Assembly: GCA_026984215.1 (NCBI GenBank)
Contig: JALSSO010000008.1
Coordinates: 21,909 to 85,908 of the forward strand
Length of the DNA: 64,000 nt
Source of the DNA: Gammaproteobacteria bacterium
Lineage (GTDB): Bacteria > Pseudomonadota > Gammaproteobacteria > JAJDOJ01
Direction of reading: 5' to 3'
Both the position numbers and the translations under genes were made by a program. Each line of letters opens with the position of its first letter. The stretch's first letter is position 1. A model generated the notes under the pieces. It ran no database searches and was not told the DNA's origin. It saw only the letters and a list, made by a program, of their open reading frames with translations. Positions 59,076-64,000 of the stretch are shown piece after piece.

Positions 59076-59838
59076 TCCATTCCATCTCCGGCGCAGACCC
59101 CCTGGCCGCCCCGGCGGGTTCGTGTGGCTGGCCGTGTTCCTCGCCTCACTCATGACCGGCCCCGTGGCCGCGGCCGAAGACCCCTGGTCGGAGGCCATAG
59201 ACCGGGGCGAGTGCGGTCGCATGGCGGCGCTGCTGGATGCGGGAGCCGACCCGCAACGCCCTTCGGCCCGGGGCAAGACCGCCCTGATGGCGGCGGCGGC
59301 CGCCGCCTGCCGTGGGTTGGTGCGGCGGCTCCTCGTTCGGGGCGTGGCGGTCGATGCCCGCAACCGGCGCCATGGGACCGCACTCATGTACGCAGTGATC
59401 GGGGGGGATCCGGAAATCGTCTCCGCACTGCTGCGGGCGGGGGCGAATCCCGATCTTCAGGGCGCCAACGGGTGGACGGCCGTGACGATCGCCGCGGCCA
59501 AGGGCCGCGTAGAGATCCTGGACCGGCTGCTCGAGGCCGGCGCCGATCCGAATCCCAGGGACCTGTTCGGCTGGACGCCGCTCATGCGCGCCGCCTATGA
59601 AGGCCGTGCGGCGGCCGTGCGCCGGCTGCTCGCGCACCCGCGCGTGGACGTGAACGCCCGGGACTACAACGGCGCCACGGCGCTGCATCACGTGGGGTTC
59701 AAGGGGGACCGGGCCATGTGGAAGCTGCTCGTGCAGGCCGGGGCCGATCCCGCGGTGCGCGACTACACGGGCGAGCGCCCTGTTCTCCGGCCGGCGCCGC
59801 AGCCGGGTGCGAAGACATCCATTCACGCGCGCCCGTAA
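59065..59838 (+). CDS. Exported ankyrin-repeat protein
   Basis: 257 residues. A signal-like segment after a basic Pro-rich leader (WLAVFLASLMTGPVAAAE) is followed by about five ankyrin repeats: GKTALMAAAAAACRGLVRRLL, HGTALMYAVIGGDPEIVSALL, GWTAVTIAAAKGRVEIL, GWTPLMRAAYEGR and GATALHHVGFKGD. Probably a periplasmic protein-binding scaffold. It overlaps ratA by 11 bases, and its end overlaps the convergent cupin gene by 16. Confidence 0.82.
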   Translation: MPPDPFHLRRRPPGRPGGFVWLAVFLASLMTGPVAAAEDPWSEAIDRGECGRMAALLDAGADPQRPSARGKTALMAAAAAACRGLVRRLLVRGVAVDARNRRHGTALMYAVIGGDPEIVSALLRAGANPDLQGANGWTAVTIAAAKGRVEILDRLLEAGADPNPRDLFGWTPLMRAAYEGRAAAVRRLLAHPRVDVNARDYNGATALHHVGFKGDRAMWKLLVQAGADPAVRDYTGERPVLRPAPQPGAKTSIHARP

Positions 59839-60197
59839 TCGTCCTCGCGGCGCTCGATGTCGTCCTCGCCGAAGTAATCTCCGCTCTGGATCTCCACGAA
59901 CACCAGATCCCTGGTGCCGTCGTTTCGGATCCGATGCCAGGCGCCGCGGGGGATGTCCACCGACCCGCCCGGGCCGAGGCGGATCTCCCGCCCGTCCAGC
60001 GTGACGGTGGCGCGGCCACGCACCACGTACCAGTGCTCGGCCCGCCGGCGGTGGCGCTGCAGCGACAGCCGCTTGCCGGGCCATACGGTGATGCGCTTCA
60101 CTTTGTGATCCTCGGCATCCGCCAGGACCTCGTAGAAGCCCCAGGGACGCACCGCTTCGGGTTCCAGACCTTCCGGGATCCCGCGTAATGCCTCCAT
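59823..60197 (-). CDS. Cupin protein, like the isomerase domain of mannose-phosphate enzymes
   Basis: 124 residues forming one cupin. The pattern RPWGFYEVLADAEDHKVKRI, then PGKRLSLQRHRRRAEHWYVVRG and VDIPRGAWHRI is that of the C-terminal domain of mannose-1-phosphate guanylyltransferase/mannose-6-phosphate isomerase, here as a separate small protein. Metal-binding His residues are in place. Its gene is downstream of a GT4/GH13 pair, which fits sugar-phosphate supply. The ATG at 60197 was chosen. Confidence 0.82.
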   Translation of the reverse strand: MEALRGIPEGLEPEAVRPWGFYEVLADAEDHKVKRITVWPGKRLSLQRHRRRAEHWYVVRGRATVTLDGREIRLGPGGSVDIPRGAWHRIRNDGTRDLVFVEIQSGDYFGEDDIERREDDYGRA

Positions 60198-60253
60198 CGC
60201 TCTATCCTCGCTCGACGAGTTTGAGAGATGCACCCGTTCCTGCCTTCCTGTCC

Positions 60254-61990
60254 CTACCCGTGTCCCGACGATAGCCAGAGCGTGCCGTAGGGCTCCAACC
60301 GTAGGGACTCCGGCAGTTCGGGAAGACTGCGGCCGCCCAACAGCTCCACCCAAGGCCCACTGGAGGGCGCGGGAAGCGAAGCGGCCGGAATCTGCATGGC
60401 ACGGGGGCTCAGATTGTTGATGCACAGCAGGCGCTGGGCGTCGGTGGACCGTTCGATGCCGAACAGGCCGTCTTCCAGGTCCAGCACACGCTGGGGAGCG
60501 TCCGGATGGAAGGCCGGCTGGGCCGCGCGCAGCTGCAGGCGGCGCGTGTATTCCTGGAACACGCGAGCCGTGACGCTCGAGCCGTCGGCCAGCAGGTCCT
60601 CGAGCTGCGATTCGGACCAGCGGCCCCGGTTGATGGCGCGGTTCTGGCCGGTCTGGTTGACCCCGAAGTAGTCGTTGTGACTGGCCGTCAGGCTGTGGAA
60701 GTAGACGGCCGGGATGCCTTGCAGGGCCATCTGCACCGTCTGCGAGCACAGGAAGCGGCGGATGTGCAGGTCCGGGTCGTGCACCACCGGATCGCCCATG
60801 GCATCGAAATACGTGATGTTGAGCTCGTAGGGGCTCTCGCTCCCGTCGGGCAGGCGGCGCGACGAGACCAGCCCGCCCAGCTGGCGCACCCGCTCCACCA
60901 CGGCCTGGATCTCTTCGGGCGGCACCAGTCCCTCCAGGGGCCGCACACCGATACCGTCGTGCGAGGCGGTGAAGTTGAGGAAGGTGCACCCGGGAGGGGG
61001 CTCCGGCAGGTTGCGCGCCCACTCGGTGAGGTAGCGGGTGGTGCCGAACTGCATGGCATGCAGCAGCAGCGGCGGGAGGCTGAACTGGTACACCATGTGG
61101 GCCTCGTCGCCGTCGCCGAAGTAGCTGATGTTCTCGGCGTGCGGGAGGTTGGTCTCGGTGAGCAGGAGGGTACCCGGCGCAAGCATCTCCACCACGTCGC
61201 GGAACAGCTTCACCACCTCGTGGGTCTGGGGCAGGTTGATGCAGGGCGTACCGATCTCTTTCCACAGGTAGGCGATGGCGTCCAGGCGCAGGATTCGCGC
61301 CCCCTGCTCGATGTAGAAGAGCAGGATGTCCAGGAACTCGAACAGCACGTCCTGGTTGGCGAAGTTGAGGTCCACCTGGTCGGCGCTGAAGGTGGTCCAC
61401 ACCCAGCGCTCCCCCCCCGGGGTCTGGGTGGGGGTGAGCAACGGCGAAGTGCGCGGGCGCACCACCATGGACAGATCGGTGTCGGGTTCCACCTCGATGA
61501 AATAGTGCCGGTGCGGAGCCAGCCCCACCTGGTAGTTGCGGAACCACTCGCTCCGGCTCGAGACATGGTTCAGCACCAGATCGAACATGAGGTCGAAATC
61601 CGCGCCGATGGCCCGCACGTCCTCCCAGGTTCCCAGCTCGCGATTGACCTGCCGGTAGTCGATCACCGCGAAGCCGTCGTCGGAGCTGTAGGGGAAGAAC
61701 GGTAGGATGTGCACCGTGGTGAGACTGTCGACCAGATGCCGCTTGAGAAAACGCTGGAGGGTGCGCAGGGGCGCCTCGCCCTCGCGCCGGATCATGTCCC
61801 CGTAGGTGATGAGCACCGCATCGGACTCGTCCCAGAGGGGGGCTCCGGACCCGTTCCAGTCGGTGTCCTCCTGGTAGCGGCCCACCAGCAACCCGAACCG
61901 GTGGATGAGGCGCTCGGTGATCGCCTCGCCGTAGAGCCGGGCCAGGCGTGCCCGCAGCCTTTCCAGCGGTTCCCGGGGCAGGATGATCAT
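60254..61990 (-). CDS. GH13_18 phosphorylase (sucrose or glucosylglycerate phosphorylase-like)
   Basis: 578-residue alpha-amylase-fold enzyme of the sucrose phosphorylase group. Likely nucleophile is D237 in RLDAIAYLW, acid/base E279 in LLTETNLPH, and a third Asp in SHDGIGVRP. It is longer than bifidobacterial sucrose phosphorylase (about 500), like the glucosylglycerate phosphorylase type. It splits a glucoside with phosphate to glucose-1-phosphate. The start overlaps the glycosyltransferase stop (ATGA), so the two act on one pathway, most likely compatible-solute turnover. Confidence 0.87.
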   Translation of the reverse strand: MIILPREPLERLRARLARLYGEAITERLIHRFGLLVGRYQEDTDWNGSGAPLWDESDAVLITYGDMIRREGEAPLRTLQRFLKRHLVDSLTTVHILPFFPYSSDDGFAVIDYRQVNRELGTWEDVRAIGADFDLMFDLVLNHVSSRSEWFRNYQVGLAPHRHYFIEVEPDTDLSMVVRPRTSPLLTPTQTPGGERWVWTTFSADQVDLNFANQDVLFEFLDILLFYIEQGARILRLDAIAYLWKEIGTPCINLPQTHEVVKLFRDVVEMLAPGTLLLTETNLPHAENISYFGDGDEAHMVYQFSLPPLLLHAMQFGTTRYLTEWARNLPEPPPGCTFLNFTASHDGIGVRPLEGLVPPEEIQAVVERVRQLGGLVSSRRLPDGSESPYELNITYFDAMGDPVVHDPDLHIRRFLCSQTVQMALQGIPAVYFHSLTASHNDYFGVNQTGQNRAINRGRWSESQLEDLLADGSSVTARVFQEYTRRLQLRAAQPAFHPDAPQRVLDLEDGLFGIERSTDAQRLLCINNLSPRAMQIPAASLPAPSSGPWVELLGGRSLPELPESLRLEPYGTLWLSSGHG

Positions 61991-63252
61991 TCCGTGAGAT
62001 GGCGGATGTTGTTGAACAGGGACTGCAGCGAGTAACGCAACACGGGATAGCCGTAGTAGCGCTGCGCAAGGCGGTAATTGTACGCGGTGACCTCCTCGCG
62101 ATAGGCCGCATCCTCCATCAGCCGGCGGACCTCGTCCACCGCCCTGCGGTTGATGAACCCGTCGATGACCGGAAATCGGAATCCCTTGGGCTGGATGTCG
62201 CGGGTGAACACGTCGTAGCGGTTGACCAGCACCGGCTTGCGGAAATAGATGGCCTCGAGCAGCGCGTTGCCGAATCCCTCGTACAGGCTCGGGAAGGTCA
62301 CGAAGTCGGCGTGGGGATAGAGGTCTTCGAGCACGTACATCTTGCGCCCCCGGCCGTCGTACTGGCGCACCTCCGAGACCCGGTCGGAGATCAGACGCAG
62401 ATCCACGTTTTCGTCCTGGGCGAGCTCCTGGATCTGGCGCAGATAGTCCTTGCCTTCGTCACCCGCATCGTGAGAGATCACCAGCTTGCAGCGCGGGTTA
62501 CCGAGCCGGCGCAGCAGCATGATGGCGTGCTCGATGCCCTTGCGTGGCACGATGCGCGTGGGCTGGAGCACGAAGATGTCGTCGGGCTCCAGACCGATCT
62601 GCTCGCGCACGTCGCGGTTGTAGTCGTCCAGCGGCGGCGGGGGCGTGTCGAAGTCCAGCACGTTGGGGACCAGCACCGATCCGATGCCCTTGCGCCAGGC
62701 CAGGTCCTCGCGCGCGGCTTGATTGATGACCACGTGCTGCAGGCGCGGCACCCGCGGCGGAAAGGCGGTCTCCAGGTAGTCCAGGGCCGCGGAGTTCTGG
62801 AACCGGGAACGCTCCCAGTAGAAGTCGTGATGATGGGCGATGGCCGGGATCTCGGTCTCCAGCAGGAACTCGGTGATGGCGATCCCCAGCGGTACGTGCA
62901 TGGGGATGGTCACCGCGTTCTGGACGATCAACACGCTGATGTCGAAGCGGGCGACGAACTCGTACAGCGTCCCCTTGAGATAGTCGGCCATCTCCTGGAT
63001 GCGGGAGGCCACCTCCGGCGGGCGGTGCCGCTTGCCCCAGAGCCGCTCATTGATCCAGGCGTTCTCCGGATGATGGAAGAACGCCTCGGGGATGCACATG
63101 CTGATCTCCGGAGCGCGATCGAGCAGTCCCCCGTACCAGTAGCTCACGTGGCTGTCGCCGGACCACAACACCTCGGCCCATTTGGCCGATTCCAGCGACA
63201 CGCCGTCGGTGCCCGCGAAGCGAGTCGAGACGAACCCGACGCTCTCGCTCAT
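61987..63252 (-). CDS. GT4 family glycosyltransferase
   Basis: 421-residue retaining glycosyltransferase. Acceptor-side sequence (FVSTRFAGTDGVSLES) and the nucleotide-sugar domain (VLQPTRIVPRKGIEHAI, FPSLYEGFGNALLEA with the E-x7-E motif) are clear. Such enzymes paired with GH13_18 phosphorylases make osmolytes of the glucosylglycerate or mannosylglucosylglycerate kind; that assignment is inferred from the pairing. Confidence 0.82.
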   Translation of the reverse strand: MSESVGFVSTRFAGTDGVSLESAKWAEVLWSGDSHVSYWYGGLLDRAPEISMCIPEAFFHHPENAWINERLWGKRHRPPEVASRIQEMADYLKGTLYEFVARFDISVLIVQNAVTIPMHVPLGIAITEFLLETEIPAIAHHHDFYWERSRFQNSAALDYLETAFPPRVPRLQHVVINQAAREDLAWRKGIGSVLVPNVLDFDTPPPPLDDYNRDVREQIGLEPDDIFVLQPTRIVPRKGIEHAIMLLRRLGNPRCKLVISHDAGDEGKDYLRQIQELAQDENVDLRLISDRVSEVRQYDGRGRKMYVLEDLYPHADFVTFPSLYEGFGNALLEAIYFRKPVLVNRYDVFTRDIQPKGFRFPVIDGFINRRAVDEVRRLMEDAAYREEVTAYNYRLAQRYYGYPVLRYSLQSLFNNIRHLTE

Positions 63253-63401
63253 TCCTCACGCCCGAAGAAGACCCACCAGCGCATAGGCTAGCCGCCGGCC
63301 CGGACCCCGCGCAAGGAAACCACGGCGCGCGCCGGACGAAAGGGCGTGTCCGGCTGCGGGGACGGAGGCGGTATCCGGGCAAACCGGACTCGGCCGGATC
63401 C

Positions 63402-64000
63402 TCAGCAGCCCTCGTCGCCGCGCAGGCGCCGCGGCCGCGCGGGCCTTGCAGGGGTGGCCGGCCGCACCACGCCTTCGCCCAGCCCGAGATCCAGCCCCAG
63501 GCCGAGCGTGTCTTCCTGTCGCGCGGGTGCTGTCGGTTCGGGCGCGCCTTTCGCCGACGGGGCGACCACGCCACGCCGGGTGAGGTAACCGCCCTCGAAA
63601 TAGCAAGAGACGGCCTTGTGCTCCGGCGCCGCATTTGCGCCGGCGGCGAGGTACGCCCGCCAGGCCGCGTATCCGCCCGCCAGATAACGGGCCGAGACGC
63701 CGGCCATGCGCAGGACCGCGGCCACCTCCGCCGCCTGCCCGCCCCGCTCGGACACCAGCACCACGCGCCGCCGGCGAGGCAGGCTCTCCAGGCCCCTGGG
63801 GGCCAAGAGTTCGGCCGGATCGGCGTGGCGGGCCGAATCGATGTGCCCTTTGTCGTACCGGTCCGAAGGGCGTAGGTCGATGACCAGGACCTGCTCCGGT
63901 TCCGAGACGAGCCACTGGGCCAGCTCCCGGGGTTCCACCCGCATCTCGCCGCGCCGGATCGCCTGGGCCAGTCGTTCCGCGGCTCCGGGGCCCGCTTGCC
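63402..64000 (-). CDS. Rhodanese-domain protein (5' end outside window)
   Basis: At least 199 residues; the frame stays open to the window edge. The rhodanese fold runs from VLVIDLRPSDRYDKGHIDSARHADP to YLAGGYAAWRAYL. The position expected for the active Cys reads LVSERGG, so the catalytic Cys seems replaced by Ser and sulfurtransferase activity is doubtful. A C-terminal Pro/Ala/Arg-rich tail follows. An ATG at 63944 could start it, but the upstream in-frame sequence (ERLAQAIRRGE) looks like coding sequence. Confidence 0.75.
   Translation of the reverse strand, partial: QAGPGAAERLAQAIRRGEMRVEPRELAQWLVSEPEQVLVIDLRPSDRYDKGHIDSARHADPAELLAPRGLESLPRRRRVVLVSERGGQAAEVAAVLRMAGVSARYLAGGYAAWRAYLAAGANAAPEHKAVSCYFEGGYLTRRGVVAPSAKGAPEPTAPARQEDTLGLGLDLGLGEGVVRPATPARPARPRRLRGDEGC

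Overview
This 64 kb window is GC-rich, densely packed chromosomal DNA from a gammaproteobacterium. The gene set (ponA next to pilMNOPQ, kdsD-kdsC-lptCAB-rpoN-hpf-ptsN, rapZ, hprK, a Psr/Phs-type molybdoenzyme and a tungstate-linked formate dehydrogenase) suggests an anaerobic or sulfur-metabolising member of the Chromatiales/Ectothiorhodospiraceae type. That placement is inferred from gene content and not from a marker-gene tree. No rRNA, tRNA, CRISPR array, insertion sequence or prophage was seen.

Layout. 1-3244 (+): rpsU, yqeY, gltD, hemE. 3229-6343 (-): a nucleotidyltransferase-like protein and PBP1A. 6496-11796 (+): pilMNOPQ, closed by a strong hairpin. 11934-21377 (-): a ten-gene formate dehydrogenase cluster. 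In transcription order it is DUF3305, DUF3306, a polyferredoxin, TorD-type chaperone, fdhA, fdhB, two small related lipoproteins, the cytochrome b subunit and a Rieske protein. 21651-23428 (+): fdhD and an HTH/PBP-like regulator. 23524-24903 (-): a sigma54-dependent response regulator. 25240-28001 (+): tupABC tungstate importer and mobB. 28037-38482 (-): dcd, mrp/apbC, a two-gene polysaccharide-type ABC exporter, recG, ridA, spoT, rpoZ, gmk, a conserved hypothetical and thioredoxin. 38647-42445 (+): a psrABC-like molybdoenzyme with an FNR-like box. 42481-45000: a decayed HD-type regulator, a Gly/Tyr-rich exported protein, MarC, and a hypothetical. 45080-49430 (+): yrbG-kdsD-kdsC-lptCAB. 49695-56578 (+): rpoN, hpf and a regulatory (nitrogen-type) PTS with HPr kinase. 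56721-59838 (+): an exported hypothetical, mgtE, ratA, an ankyrin protein. 59823-63252 (-): cupin, GH13 phosphorylase and GT4 glycosyltransferase, probably compatible-solute metabolism. 63402-end (-): a rhodanese protein cut by the window edge.

The most interesting part is 11.9-28.0 kb. Three sequences with the GG-N10-GC architecture of sigma54 promoters lie in front of DUF3305, torD and tupA. An orphan sigma54 activator is encoded in the same cluster, and two of the promoters have a related GGACAAAYTG element 70-100 bp upstream. Together with the tungstate importer, mobB, fdhD and an HTH/PBP protein that could sense oxyanion, this reads as one regulon that builds, metallates and controls a tungsten- (or molybdenum-) dependent periplasmic formate dehydrogenase.
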